A DNA stretch of 64,000 nt from Bradyrhizobium diazoefficiens (lineage in GTDB: Bacteria; Pseudomonadota; Alphaproteobacteria; Rhizobiales; Xanthobacteraceae): NCBI RefSeq assembly GCF_018131185.1, contig NZ_JAFCJE010000002.1:620001-684000 (forward strand). Direction: 5' to 3'. The notes under the pieces were generated by a model. That model was not told where the DNA came from. It was given only the letters and a program-made list of their open reading frames with translations, and ran no database searches. This document shows, piece by piece, positions 53,596 to 61,841 of the stretch. Within the stretch, counting starts at the first letter, position 1; each line of letters starts with the position of its first letter. The translations under genes and the position numbers were made by a program.

Positions 53596-55133
53596 GGCGC
53601 GGTCTTGCCTTGCAGGGCCTCGTGACCGTTGACGACATACCCGGTTTCCTCGGCGGCGGCATCGGCAACCAGATCCTGCTCGGTGCGATCGAAAGTATGG
53701 ACACGGTAGAGCGGCTCGCCCTGCTCGACGCCATCGCCGATCTTCTTGAACAGGCGGATGCCGGCGCCCTTGTCGAGCGGTGCTCCGGCGGTGCGGGCGA
53801 GGCGGTTCAGACGCAGGCAGTCGATCGCGGACACGGTGCCGTCATGCGTCGCCTTGACATCGAAGCTGATCGGCCCCAGCTCGCTGCTGCATGTCGACGG
53901 ACCCTGGGCGTCGATGATTTTCTGCATCTGCTTCAGTGCCGCGCCGCTGTCGAGCAATTCGCGCGCTCTCGCATAGCCGGCGCCGCCGCGCAGCTTCGGA
54001 TCGTATTCCAGCAGATGAGCGGCGAGCCGGAGCGATTTCTCGCGCAGATCGCGCGGCGCATCCGGATCGTTGCCGAGCACGGCCATGACGTCATTGGCTT
54101 CGAGCACCGGCCCGATGCCGTTGCCGATCGGCTGGCTTCCGTCGGTCATGATGACCTCGACGGTGCGGCCGAAGCGGTCGCCGACGAATTCGAACAGCTT
54201 TCGCAGCCGCATGGCCTCGACGCCGCTGGTGACCTTCGCGGTCGGCCCGACCGGAATGTCGATCAGCAGATGCGTCGAACCCGCCGCGATCTTCTTGGAC
54301 ATGATCGAGGCGACCATCTGCTCGCGGGTATCGAGGCTCAGGGGACGCTCGACCGAGATCAGGACGTCGTCGGCCGGCGACAGGTTGACGTGGCCGCCCC
54401 AGATCAGGCAGCCGTTGCAGGCCGAGACGATCGCCTTCATCTCCTCGACGCCGATATTCACCCGCGCCAGCACCTCCATCGTGTCGGCGGTGCCGGCAGG
54501 CGAGGTGATGGCGCGCGAGGACGTCTTGGGGATCGGCAGGCCGTGGGCGGCGACGATCGGCACCACCACCATCGAGGTGCGATTGCCGGGGATGCCTCCG
54601 ATGCAATGCTTGTCGACGATGATCGGGGTCGGCCACACCAATTGCGTGCCGGCCTGGGCCATCGCTCCGGTCAGGGCGAGCAGTTCGTCGCTGGTGATGA
54701 AGCTCGCCGAACCGATCAGGAAGGCGGCGATCTCCATGTCCGAGTAGCGATAATGTGCGAGATCGTCGATGATCGCGCCGATCTCGGCCTGGCTCAAGGT
54801 TCGCCCGCGGATCTTCGCGCGCACCGCTTCCAGGCTCTCCGGAGGCGAGGCGGGCCTGACCGTGACCAGCGTGCCGACGCCTTGCGCGAAGCGTCGGAAC
54901 GCAGGCTCGGAGAGCCCGATCTCGTCCGGGGCAGCCAGCGCGTGGTCGTCCGTGATCAGCAACGTCGCCAGCATGACCTTGTCGCCCTGGCGAAGCTCGA
55001 CGCGGCTGAAGCCGCGGAAGATCTCGGCGCGCAGCGCTTTCGACTGCCGGGAGACGACGACGACGTTTTCGCGGCCGGTATCGAGCCGGACGCGGCGGAT
55101 CTTCAGCTGGGAGTGCGGGAGGTCTGGATGCAT
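53592..55133 (-). CDS. NMP/thymidine phosphorylase, archaeal AMP phosphorylase type
   Basis: 513 residues, longer than the 440 of E. coli DeoA because of an N-terminal domain (about 1-95) seen in archaeal AMP phosphorylases. The catalytic region reads [40 protein letters not shown] and [17 protein letters not shown]. Family enzymes split nucleotides or nucleosides with phosphate, giving base plus ribose 1,5-bisphosphate or (deoxy)ribose 1-phosphate. It is the first gene of the RNA-to-PRPP-like operon. Whether it uses NMPs or thymidine must be inferred; the N-terminal domain favours NMPs. Confidence 0.84.
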   Translation of the reverse strand: MHPDLPHSQLKIRRVRLDTGRENVVVVSRQSKALRAEIFRGFSRVELRQGDKVMLATLLITDDHALAAPDEIGLSEPAFRRFAQGVGTLVTVRPASPPESLEAVRAKIRGRTLSQAEIGAIIDDLAHYRYSDMEIAAFLIGSASFITSDELLALTGAMAQAGTQLVWPTPIIVDKHCIGGIPGNRTSMVVVPIVAAHGLPIPKTSSRAITSPAGTADTMEVLARVNIGVEEMKAIVSACNGCLIWGGHVNLSPADDVLISVERPLSLDTREQMVASIMSKKIAAGSTHLLIDIPVGPTAKVTSGVEAMRLRKLFEFVGDRFGRTVEVIMTDGSQPIGNGIGPVLEANDVMAVLGNDPDAPRDLREKSLRLAAHLLEYDPKLRGGAGYARARELLDSGAALKQMQKIIDAQGPSTCSSELGPISFDVKATHDGTVSAIDCLRLNRLARTAGAPLDKGAGIRLFKKIGDGVEQGEPLYRVHTFDRTEQDLVADAAAEETGYVVNGHEALQGKTAP

Positions 55134-55192
55134 GGACAGGCCGGCAAGGAGGAAACCCGGCCTCCATGCTTAGACGTCGCGGTCCTGATGCT

Positions 55193-55206
55193 GTTGACCC
55201 AGATCA
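55193..55206. promoter_or_regulatory. Weak FNR/FixK-like site before the phosphorylase operon
   Basis: TTGACCCAGATCAT differs by one base from TTGA-N6-TCAA. On the minus strand a TAAGCA hexamer lies about 21 bases further, giving near class II spacing; the gene starts at 55133. Confidence 0.35.
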
Positions 55207-55280
55207 TGGCCTGGGGGAGGCCATGCGCGCCATGGCGATGTCCCCGATACCGGATGGCTGCATCCGGCCGGGGCGGCCGG

Positions 55281-55445
55281 TTACTTCATGGCGGAGTCGA
55301 TCGAGTTGAACTTGTTGTTGAGCAGCGCGCCGCCCGTGCTGTTCACGATGGTGACGATCGCCAGCGCGATCCCCGCCGCAATCAGGCCGTACTCGATCGC
55401 CGTTGCACCATTCTCATCGGCAAGGAACGACTTGAGCAAACGCAT
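55281..55445 (-). CDS. Flp/Fap-type pilin
   Basis: 54 residues from the ATG at 55445 after AGGAG. MRLLKSFLADENGATAIEYG shows the leader, the prepilin peptidase site G-A-TAIEYG with the conserved Glu5 and Tyr of mature Flp pilins, followed by one hydrophobic helix (LIAAGIALAIVTIV) and a short tail. Length is right. No cpa/tad assembly genes are in the window, so it depends on a cluster elsewhere. A palindrome CCTTAAATTAAGG (55579-55591) and AT-rich DNA lie upstream. Confidence 0.9.
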   Translation of the reverse strand: MRLLKSFLADENGATAIEYGLIAAGIALAIVTIVNSTGGALLNNKFNSIDSAMK

Positions 55446-55732
55446 TGCCAACTCCTGTTCATCCGATCCAACGTATGGTCGCATCGTCATCGGACTCGTA
55501 AATAGATCGAATAAGTCTTTATGCGCGCCAAAAGAATTAAGCCCGGGCGAGGGCGCCCCCCGCTCATACGACGGCACCCCTTAAATTAAGGTTCCACCGG
55601 TGCGTCCAAATGGATTCAAATCGGCCACCCACCGCCGTGAGGGGTGGTGAAGCGCGCCGGAAGGGGCTCTCCGTGCCGGGCAGGGGAGTGCCGCTTAACG
55701 AATTATTGAGGCTGTTTGCCAGGCCATCGCGC

Positions 55733-55969
55733 TCAGCCGCGCCGGCCACCCGCGTTCATCGCCCGCAGCATGGCGATGCGGGCGAACATCACCCAGCCGC
55801 CGCCCGTCTCGGCCGCCTCGATCAAGGTCTCGATCGCGGTCTGCCAGTGCGCCTCGTGCTGGGCGTCCTCGGGCAGGTGCATGATGTAGTCCGCGGCCTG
55901 CTGAAGCGTCAGCAGCTCGCGCTTGTTGTCCACGCGAACGGGATCGTCGAACGCCGTCGACCAGGGCAT
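55733..55969 (-). CDS. Small conserved-looking protein (78 aa)
   Basis: 78 residues: MPWSTAFDDPVRVDNKRELL, TLQQAADYIMHLPEDAQHEA, HWQTAIETLIEAAETGGGWV, MFARIAMLRAMNAGG. Helical, cytoplasmic. The ExPI/V...TLxxAxxYIxxLP layout and the FARIxxxRAxN end match a small protein family that I recall as common in Bradyrhizobium and Rhodopseudomonas. Function unknown. It lies in front of the ku gene in reading direction but separated by 58 bases downstream. Confidence 0.7.
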   Translation of the reverse strand: MPWSTAFDDPVRVDNKRELLTLQQAADYIMHLPEDAQHEAHWQTAIETLIEAAETGGGWVMFARIAMLRAMNAGGRRG

Positions 55970-56027
55970 GTCAGGCCGCCTGATCCGCGAGGAGTGACAT
56001 CACGGCGTGACTGCGGCTGCGATGCTG

Positions 56028-57023
56028 TCAGCTCGCCTTCTTCGCCCGCGCCGGCGCGCGCACCGGCTTGTCGGCGGCCTTTTTCGGGGCTTCCTTCGCC
56101 GTCTTCGCCGCAGCGTCCTTGCCGCCCTTGCCTGCGATCGGGAGCAGCATCTCGCGCTGGCCCTCGACGCGCTTCTTCGGCTTCCTGGCCTTGGTGGTCT
56201 CCTTGGCAGTCTCCTTGGCGACCTTCGCCGCAGGCGCAGCGTCCTTCTCGTTCGCGATGCTCTTCTTCAGCGCGTCCATCAAGTTGATGACGTTGCCGCC
56301 GCTCTTCGGCGTGGCCTTGGCCGCGATCGGCATGCCGCTGCGCTTCTTGTTGATGAGATCGATCAGGGCGGTCTCGTAATGATCCTCGAACAGCTCAGGC
56401 TCGAACGCGCCGGACTTCTTCTCGACGATGTGCCTGGCGAGGTCGAGCATGTCCTTCGTCAGCTTCACGTCCTGGATGTCGTCGAAATATTCCTGCTCGC
56501 TGCGGACCTCGTAGGGATAGCGCAGCAGCGTGCCCATCAGCCCGCTCTCGAGCGGCTCGAGCGCGATGATGTGCTCGCGGTTGGTCAGCACCACGCGGCC
56601 GATCGCGACCTTGTCCATGCTGCGGATGGTCTCGCGGATCACGGCATAGGCGTCGTGGCCGACCTTGCCGTCCGGCACGAGATAATAGGGGCGGATCAGA
56701 TAGCGGTTGTCGATGTCGGCCTTCGGCACGAACTCGTCGATGTCGATCGTGTGGGTCGAGTCGAGCGCGATGTCGTCGAGCTCGTCCTTGGTGACCTCGA
56801 TATAGGTGTCGGTGTCGACCTTGTAGCCCTTGACGATGTCCTCGGAAGTCACCTCGTCACCGGTCTCGGCGTCGACCTTGAGGTACTTGATCCGGTGGCC
56901 GGTCTTGCGGTTGATCTGGTTGAAGGAGACCTTCTCGGTATCCGAAGTGGCCGGATAGAGCGCGACCGGACAGGTCACGAGCGACAGACGCAGAAAACCC
57001 TTCCAATTGGCGCGGGGGGCCAT
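56028..57023 (-). CDS. ku: DNA end-binding protein Ku
   Basis: 331 residues. The Ku core domain (about 5-255) starts APRANWKGFLRLSLVTCPVA and contains RIKYLKVDAETGDEVTSEDI, KADIDNRYLIRPYYLVPDG and DVKLTKDMLDLARHIVEKKS. A Lys/Ala-rich low-complexity tail (about 265-331) should bind DNA. It forms a homodimer ring on double-strand ends and recruits LigD for non-homologous end joining. No ligD is in the window; Bradyrhizobium usually has several ku copies. Confidence 0.92.
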   Translation of the reverse strand: MAPRANWKGFLRLSLVTCPVALYPATSDTEKVSFNQINRKTGHRIKYLKVDAETGDEVTSEDIVKGYKVDTDTYIEVTKDELDDIALDSTHTIDIDEFVPKADIDNRYLIRPYYLVPDGKVGHDAYAVIRETIRSMDKVAIGRVVLTNREHIIALEPLESGLMGTLLRYPYEVRSEQEYFDDIQDVKLTKDMLDLARHIVEKKSGAFEPELFEDHYETALIDLINKKRSGMPIAAKATPKSGGNVINLMDALKKSIANEKDAAPAAKVAKETAKETTKARKPKKRVEGQREMLLPIAGKGGKDAAAKTAKEAPKKAADKPVRAPARAKKAS

Positions 57024-57258
57024 GGGCTACTCCAAACGCAACAGGGACAGACGATCAGGATACCATCGCGGAACAACGAATCAAAGCAAGGTCGGTTGCT
57101 GAATCTTCCAACTGCGTTAACCGGCCGCTGGGCCAAGCTGTCGCTGCCCGATCCGACCGCAACAGCCGGAACATCATATCCAATCACGCGTTGGCTTCGA
57201 ACATGGCTGCGAGGAGGTCGCGGCTACCCGAAAGCGACATCCAGAGATTGAGGGCATC

Positions 57259-57414
57259 ATGGCAACCACGCGAGAGCAGCGTCAGATCGTGGAAACTCCG
57301 ACCGAGGCGCGTCAGGGCGAGCCTGGGCCTTCGGTGGCGGCGCTGCTCGCCATCTCGACCGGCCTTGCGATCCTGATCCTTGCCGTCGTCTGGTTCGTGT
57401 TCTTCCGGACCTGA
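57259..57414 (+). CDS. Small single-TM membrane protein (51 aa)
   Basis: 51 residues: a hydrophilic start (MATTREQRQIVETPTEARQG) followed by a membrane helix (VAALLAISTGLAILILAVVW) and the short end FVFFRT. An AGATTGAGGG stretch precedes the ATG as a possible ribosome site. The charge pattern and clean helix make it a plausible real gene of a sort often missed because of size. Cytoplasmic N-terminus expected. A very strong hairpin follows 58 bases downstream. Confidence 0.5.
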   Translation: MATTREQRQIVETPTEARQGEPGPSVAALLAISTGLAILILAVVWFVFFRT

Positions 57415-57471
57415 CGGCCGAATTCACGGGAAGGGCGGACCTTCCGGCGCGCGCCGCGGTACGCGGCAATT

Positions 57472-57514
57472 GCGCCCGCCCTGCAGCCGGCTCGTCCGGC
57501 CGCAGGGCGGGCGC
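57472..57514. terminator. Perfect long GC-rich hairpin
   Basis: GCGCCCGCCCTGC (57472-57484) pairs exactly with GCAGGGCGGGCGC (57502-57514), and the loop itself has a GCCGG/CCGGC stem. No T-run follows, so it may be a Rho-assisted or bidirectional terminator, or an RNA element between the 51-residue gene and the response regulator. Confidence 0.55.
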
Positions 57515-57565
57515 AGTCGCGTTGGCTGCAAACACATCGTATATGACCGAAAAGTAATGCGGCCG

Positions 57566-57590
57566 GTTCCCGGCGTTCATATTCGGTTCA
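57566..57590 (+). promoter_or_regulatory. Direct repeats before the response regulator
   Basis: GTTCC (57566), GTTCA (57575) and GTTCA (57586) recur at 9 and 11 base intervals about 60-80 bases before the response regulator start. Direct repeats one helical turn apart are typical targets of OmpR/PhoB-family regulators, so autoregulation is possible. Confidence 0.35.
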
Positions 57591-57645
57591 CGCCGGAATT
57601 GCTCATCTGGTGCGGTGTTGATGTGGCCAATGTCTGGAGAGAAGC

Positions 57646-58311
57646 GTGCGCCTGCTCGTTGTTGAGGACGACCCCGATCTCAATCGCCAGCTCACCAAGG
57701 CGCTGACCGACGCCGGCTATGTCGTCGATCGGGCCTTCGACGGGGAGGAGGGGCATTATCTCGGCGACAACGAGCCGTATGATGCCGTCGTGCTCGACAT
57801 CGGCCTGCCGAAGAAGGACGGCATCTCGGTGCTGGAGGCCTGGCGCCGCAACGGCCGCACCATGCCGGTCCTGATCCTCACCGCCCGCGACCGCTGGAGC
57901 GACAAGGTGCAGGGCTTCGACGCCGGCGCCGACGACTATGTCCCCAAACCCTTCCACCTCGAGGAAGTGCTGGCCCGCATCCGCGCGCTGCTGCGCCGCT
58001 CGACCGGCCACGCCCAGAGCGAACTCAGCTGCGGCCCTGTGACCCTCGACACAAGGACCGGCCGGGTCAGCGTCTCCGGCAATCCGGTCAAGATGACCTC
58101 GCACGAATATCGGCTTTTGGCCTATCTGATGCACCATTCCGGGCGGGTGGTCTCGCGTACCGAGCTGGTCGAACACCTCTACGACCAGGATTTCGACCGC
58201 GACTCCAACACGATCGAAGTCTTCGTCGGCCGCATCCGCAAGAAGCTCGACGTCGACATCATCCAGACCGTCCGCGGCCTCGGCTATCTCCTGACCCCGC
58301 CGGCGGCCTGA
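57646..58311 (+). CDS. feuP: OmpR-family response regulator (FeuP/PhoP-like)
   Basis: 221 residues from GTG. The receiver domain has acidic Asp8/Asp9, phosphoacceptor Asp51, Thr79 and Lys101 (YVPKPF). The winged-helix output domain (about 125-217) ends IEVFVGRIRKKLDVDIIQTV then RGLGYLL. Position just upstream of a kinase, a conserved unknown and cytochrome c maturation genes matches the rhizobial feuPQ-cyc order. In rhizobia FeuPQ responds to the envelope or osmotic state; the signal here is not shown. Confidence 0.87.
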   Translation: MRLLVVEDDPDLNRQLTKALTDAGYVVDRAFDGEEGHYLGDNEPYDAVVLDIGLPKKDGISVLEAWRRNGRTMPVLILTARDRWSDKVQGFDAGADDYVPKPFHLEEVLARIRALLRRSTGHAQSELSCGPVTLDTRTGRVSVSGNPVKMTSHEYRLLAYLMHHSGRVVSRTELVEHLYDQDFDRDSNTIEVFVGRIRKKLDVDIIQTVRGLGYLLTPPAA

Positions 58312-58403
58312 CGCGTTCGGGCTTGACGGGCAGCCCGACAGGGGCCTTGGTCCGGACATGAGCTCTGACGCCCTGCCATCCTGCGCCTCCCGGGATCATT
58401 CCG

Positions 58404-59780
58404 ATGCGCGCTAGTTCGCTTGCGAACCGCCTGTTCCTGTCGGCGACCGCTTGGCTCGTGGTGATTCTGGCCGTCACCGGCGTGGTGCTGTCGTCGGTCT
58501 ACAAGAGCGCCACCGAGCGCGCCTTCGACCGCCGGCTCAATCTCTACCTCCGCACCCTCATCGCCGAGGTTGCGACCCCCGACGAGCCGCCGGACCGTCA
58601 GTTCCAGTCGCTTGGCGAGCCCCTGTTCGAGTTGCCGCTGTCCGGCTGGTATTGGCAGATCACGCGGACCGACACTGAAAAGCCCGAGGTGCGCTCCTCG
58701 CGCTCGCTCTGGGACAAGAAGCTGCCGAAGCTCGAAGAGCAGGGCGCCGAGCTCACCGCCGCCGGCATTCGCCTCGCCTATGTCGACGGGCCCGAGGGGC
58801 AGAACCTGCGCATGGTCGAACGTCCGGTCGATCTCGGCGCCGACGGCAAGTATCTGGTCAGCGTCGCCGGCGACGACACCGAGATTTTCGACGAGACGCG
58901 CAGCTTCGACTACTATCTCGGGGGCACCTTCACCGCGCTCGGCATCGTGCTGCTGCTGACGACCGTATTCCAGGTCCGTTTCGGCCTGGCGCCGCTCAAG
59001 CGCATCTCCGAATCCATCGCCGACATCCGCTCCGGGCGGGCGGAGCGGCTCGAGGGCGAGTTCCCGGTCGAGATCGCGCCATTGGCGCGCGAGACCAACG
59101 CCCTCATCGAGGCCAATCGCGAGATCGTCGAACGCGCGCGCACCCATGTCGGCAACCTCGCCCATGCGATCAAGACGCCGCTCTCGGTCATCGTCAACGA
59201 GGCCGGCGCCCATGCCGCCGATCCCTTCGCAGCCAAGGTGATGGAGCAGGCGGATGTGATGCGCGACCAGGTCGCCCACCATCTGGAGCGTGCGCGCATC
59301 GCAGCGCGGGTCTCGGTGGTCGCGACCGTGACGGAGGTGGCGCCCGCCATCGAGGCGCTGCGGCGGACCATGGAGAAGATCCATCGCGACCGCGGCATCG
59401 TGCTCGAAGCCAAGGCCGATCCGTCGGCAAGATTTCGCGGTGAGCGCCAGGATCTGGAGGAGATGGTCGGCAATCTCGTCGACAATGCCTGCAAATGGGC
59501 AGCCTCGCGCGTCTTCATCGAGGTCACCGTGGAGACGCCGCACAAGGCGGGGGCGGGTCCGCGCCTGCGGATCATCGTCGACGACGACGGCCGTGGTCTG
59601 TCGGAGGCCGAGCGCGCCCAGGTCTCCCGCCGCGGCCAGCGGCTCGACGAATCCAAGCCCGGCTCGGGACTAGGGTTGTCGATCGTGACCGACCTTGCCG
59701 CGCTTTATGGCGGCAGCCTCTCGCTCGGCGGGGCGCCGACCGGCGGCCTACGGGCCGACCTGGTCCTTCCGGGAGTGTAA
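58404..59780 (+). CDS. feuQ: Sensor histidine kinase (FeuQ/PhoQ-like)
   Basis: 458 residues. Two membrane helices (about 13-33 and 175-195) flank a periplasmic sensor domain of about 140 residues. A HAMP-like linker follows, then the His box with His254 in GNLAHAIKTPLSVIVNEA and a HATPase domain (NLVDNACKWA, DDDGRGLS, GSGLGLSIVTDLAALYGGSL). It phosphorylates the regulator encoded 92 bases upstream. Same order as rhizobial feuPQ. Confidence 0.88.
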   Translation: MRASSLANRLFLSATAWLVVILAVTGVVLSSVYKSATERAFDRRLNLYLRTLIAEVATPDEPPDRQFQSLGEPLFELPLSGWYWQITRTDTEKPEVRSSRSLWDKKLPKLEEQGAELTAAGIRLAYVDGPEGQNLRMVERPVDLGADGKYLVSVAGDDTEIFDETRSFDYYLGGTFTALGIVLLLTTVFQVRFGLAPLKRISESIADIRSGRAERLEGEFPVEIAPLARETNALIEANREIVERARTHVGNLAHAIKTPLSVIVNEAGAHAADPFAAKVMEQADVMRDQVAHHLERARIAARVSVVATVTEVAPAIEALRRTMEKIHRDRGIVLEAKADPSARFRGERQDLEEMVGNLVDNACKWAASRVFIEVTVETPHKAGAGPRLRIIVDDDGRGLSEAERAQVSRRGQRLDESKPGSGLGLSIVTDLAALYGGSLSLGGAPTGGLRADLVLPGV

Positions 59781-59939
59781 TCCGTTGTTCCAACGTGGCT
59801 TTCGTCTTCGCCAAGGCTCGGCCGAAGCCGACCGGACGGATTCCGTCCGACTTCCTAAACGGCTTCTTAAGTGGGCCCTCCTATGATCGCGCCCGGACGC
59901 ATCCCAGGTCCGCCATTTTACCGTGCATTACCCGGGCGC

Positions 59940-61340
59940 ATGAGCCAGACATCGATCGAGCGGCTGAGGGACTATCTCGCGCAGCTCCCGCCGCAGGCGC
60001 AGGCCCTGCTGATGCGGGAGTTCGAGCGCGCCCTGGAGCGCGGCCAGGACACGGCCGTCGCAACCCTCGTGCTCGAGCAATTGCGCAAGATCGTCCGCAA
60101 GACCGAAGCCGAGGAGGCCGTGCCTCCACGTACGGACGATCTGTCGCGGCTGCTGTTCCAGGTGTTGGAACCATTCCTGGTCGAGGCGGGCGCCCCTGTC
60201 AGGGCCGGGCAGATCCGCCGCTCCTCGCTGCATCCGATCTGGCAATGGCTCGGCCGCGACGGCGCCCCGGACAAGGTAAGCGAATTCGAGGCGGCGCTGG
60301 CGCGCATGCCGGCCGACAGCGCGGGACAGGTCGAGGCCTTGGCGCAGAAGCTCCAAGCGGTGGCTGCAGACGCCATTTTCGAGCTGACGGGCCCCGGTGG
60401 CGGCGACAAGTCGCGCGCGCTGGCCCGGGTGGGCCCGCCCAACGTGATCGAGGACCTTTATTCGATCGGAGCGGTGCTTCAGGTCCGGGAGGCGATCGCC
60501 AGCCTGAACGAGAAGCTGCCGCGCACCTTGCGCGCTTTCGGCGATTCCCAGATCGCCTCGGTGACGTCGGCGCTCAACATTCCGGTGCTCCAGACGCCGC
60601 AGATGCTGCCCTTTGCGCTGTCGATCGTGGTGCAGCGGATGACCGCCCCTTGGCAGATCATTCGCCTCGCCATCAAGATTGCTGCGTCCGACGACGAGAT
60701 CCGCGTCGCGGCGACGCCCTATGGCATCGCCGTCACGATCGCGCTGCACGATCTGTCCTGTGTTGCCGCCACCCTGCGCATGGACATCAAGCGCGGCCAT
60801 TTCGACAACGTTGCGGGCAATCTCAAGACATTGCACGACGGCGTGCGCGGCCTGCGCACCGAACTCGACCTGCGCAACGATTCCGCCTGGGGCAAGCAAT
60901 TGACCTCGATCCGGGCCGACATCTCCAATGCGCTGCAATCCGAGATCGACAGCGTTCCCGGCCGCGTTCGACGTATCCTGCGCCAGCGCCCGGAGAAGGA
61001 CATTCCGCCGGGCGCGCGGATCGACAGCACTGAGGTCGAGGAAGCGGTGGCGCTGATCGACTTTGTCGCCACCTGTCGCAACTATGCGAGTGAGCTTGCG
61101 ATCAACGAGGTGACGCTGCGCACCTATTCCGATCTCCAGCAATATGTCGAACGCTCGACCGAGCAACTGGTGCAGTCGCTGCGTGCCGCCGATCACAAGG
61201 TCCGCACCTACAGGCAACAGCAGGTGCAGGCCGCGATTCGCTTCTGTCAGGTGCTGTTCGGCGATGATTACGCCTCGCTGATGAGCCGGGCAGCGGAAAA
61301 CGCAGCCACGGGCGAGCGCAAATCGTCGCGCGCAAGCTGA
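59940..61340 (+). CDS. Conserved hypothetical helical protein between feuPQ and ccm
   Basis: 466 residues from the ATG at 59940; an in-frame ATG at 59886 is possible but gives an Arg/Pro-rich start. Mostly helical with no signal peptide: MSQTSIERLRDYLAQLPPQA, QALLMREFERALERGQDTAV at the start, a central hydrophobic-faced region (VLQTPQMLPFALSIVVQRMT, WQIIRLAIKIAASDDEIRVA) and a coiled C-terminus (YSDLQQYVERSTEQLVQSLR). I recognise no domain. Its place between the kinase and the ccm operon is, I recall, kept in Bradyrhizobium. Function unknown. Confidence 0.7.
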   Translation: MSQTSIERLRDYLAQLPPQAQALLMREFERALERGQDTAVATLVLEQLRKIVRKTEAEEAVPPRTDDLSRLLFQVLEPFLVEAGAPVRAGQIRRSSLHPIWQWLGRDGAPDKVSEFEAALARMPADSAGQVEALAQKLQAVAADAIFELTGPGGGDKSRALARVGPPNVIEDLYSIGAVLQVREAIASLNEKLPRTLRAFGDSQIASVTSALNIPVLQTPQMLPFALSIVVQRMTAPWQIIRLAIKIAASDDEIRVAATPYGIAVTIALHDLSCVAATLRMDIKRGHFDNVAGNLKTLHDGVRGLRTELDLRNDSAWGKQLTSIRADISNALQSEIDSVPGRVRRILRQRPEKDIPPGARIDSTEVEEAVALIDFVATCRNYASELAINEVTLRTYSDLQQYVERSTEQLVQSLRAADHKVRTYRQQQVQAAIRFCQVLFGDDYASLMSRAAENAATGERKSSRAS

Positions 61341-61375
61341 TCCAAGCGCATAATTTCGTGATCACAATTTGTAGT

Positions 61376-61404
61376 TGACCGTGCCGGTTGCGCGCCCTAC
61401 GGTC
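61376..61404 (+). promoter_or_regulatory. Candidate sigma-70 promoter for the 89-aa gene
   Basis: TTGACC (61376-61381), 17-base spacer, TACGGT (61399-61404); the gene starts at 61441. Confidence 0.4.
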
Positions 61405-61440
61405 CCCGTGCAAGTCCGGGGTACTTCTATTTGTGGGCGC

Positions 61441-61710
61441 ATGAAACCCGTTATCAGCTCCATCGAAATCGAGAACCGCGTCATTACTGCCAAATATCAA
61501 CGATTGATGGTCGGCGCGCAGGTGGTGCTGGTCGAAAAGGCAAGCGGTCGGCAACTGCCTGAGACAGTCACCAGGGTCGCCTCGCCGGTTCCGGTCGGGG
61601 CGTTGCGCATCCGACTGCCCGCGACAATCAGGCCCGGAACGTACTTCCTCAAGGCTCTCAACGGCCACGGTGAGGATGCCGCGCAAAGCACGGACTTCGA
61701 GATCGGCTAA
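61441..61710 (+). CDS. Small hypothetical protein (89 aa), beta-rich
   Basis: 89 residues from the ATG at 61441. Strand-rich, no signal: KPVISSIEIENRVITAKYQR, LMVGAQVVLVEKASGRQLPE, PVGALRIRLPATIRPGTYFL and ALNGHGEDAAQSTDFEIG. The order of strands and the ...RPGTYFLKALN end are reminiscent of an Ig-like fold. It lies between the conserved unknown and the ccm operon with its own promoter-like sequence. Function unknown. Confidence 0.6.
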   Translation: MKPVISSIEIENRVITAKYQRLMVGAQVVLVEKASGRQLPETVTRVASPVPVGALRIRLPATIRPGTYFLKALNGHGEDAAQSTDFEIG

Positions 61711-61754
61711 GCCGTTGGAGTTTCACCGTTTCGGGACGCGCACGGGTCGCGCCG

Positions 61755-61772
61755 AATTGACAATTGTCAATT
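61755..61772. promoter_or_regulatory. Perfect palindrome, FixK/FNR-type box before ccmI
   Basis: AATTGACAATTGTCAATT is an 18-base perfect palindrome containing TTGACAATTGTCAA, which fits TTGA-N6-TCAA. TGTAAA at 61793-61798 is exactly where the -10 of a class II promoter would lie (box centre at -41.5, start about 61805). The ccmI gene starts at 61842. Confidence 0.65.
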
Positions 61773-61841
61773 GCCGCATCGTCTGGCCGTGGTGTAAAGC
61801 CACCTATGGGCGCGGTTCGTGCGCTGCCGGAAGTTTACCTG

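Noticed and set aside
61351-61372. GTGATCAC palindrome before the 89-aa gene as a CRP site
   Set aside because: Short palindrome that does not match TGTGA-N6-TCACA, and a simple promoter explains the region.
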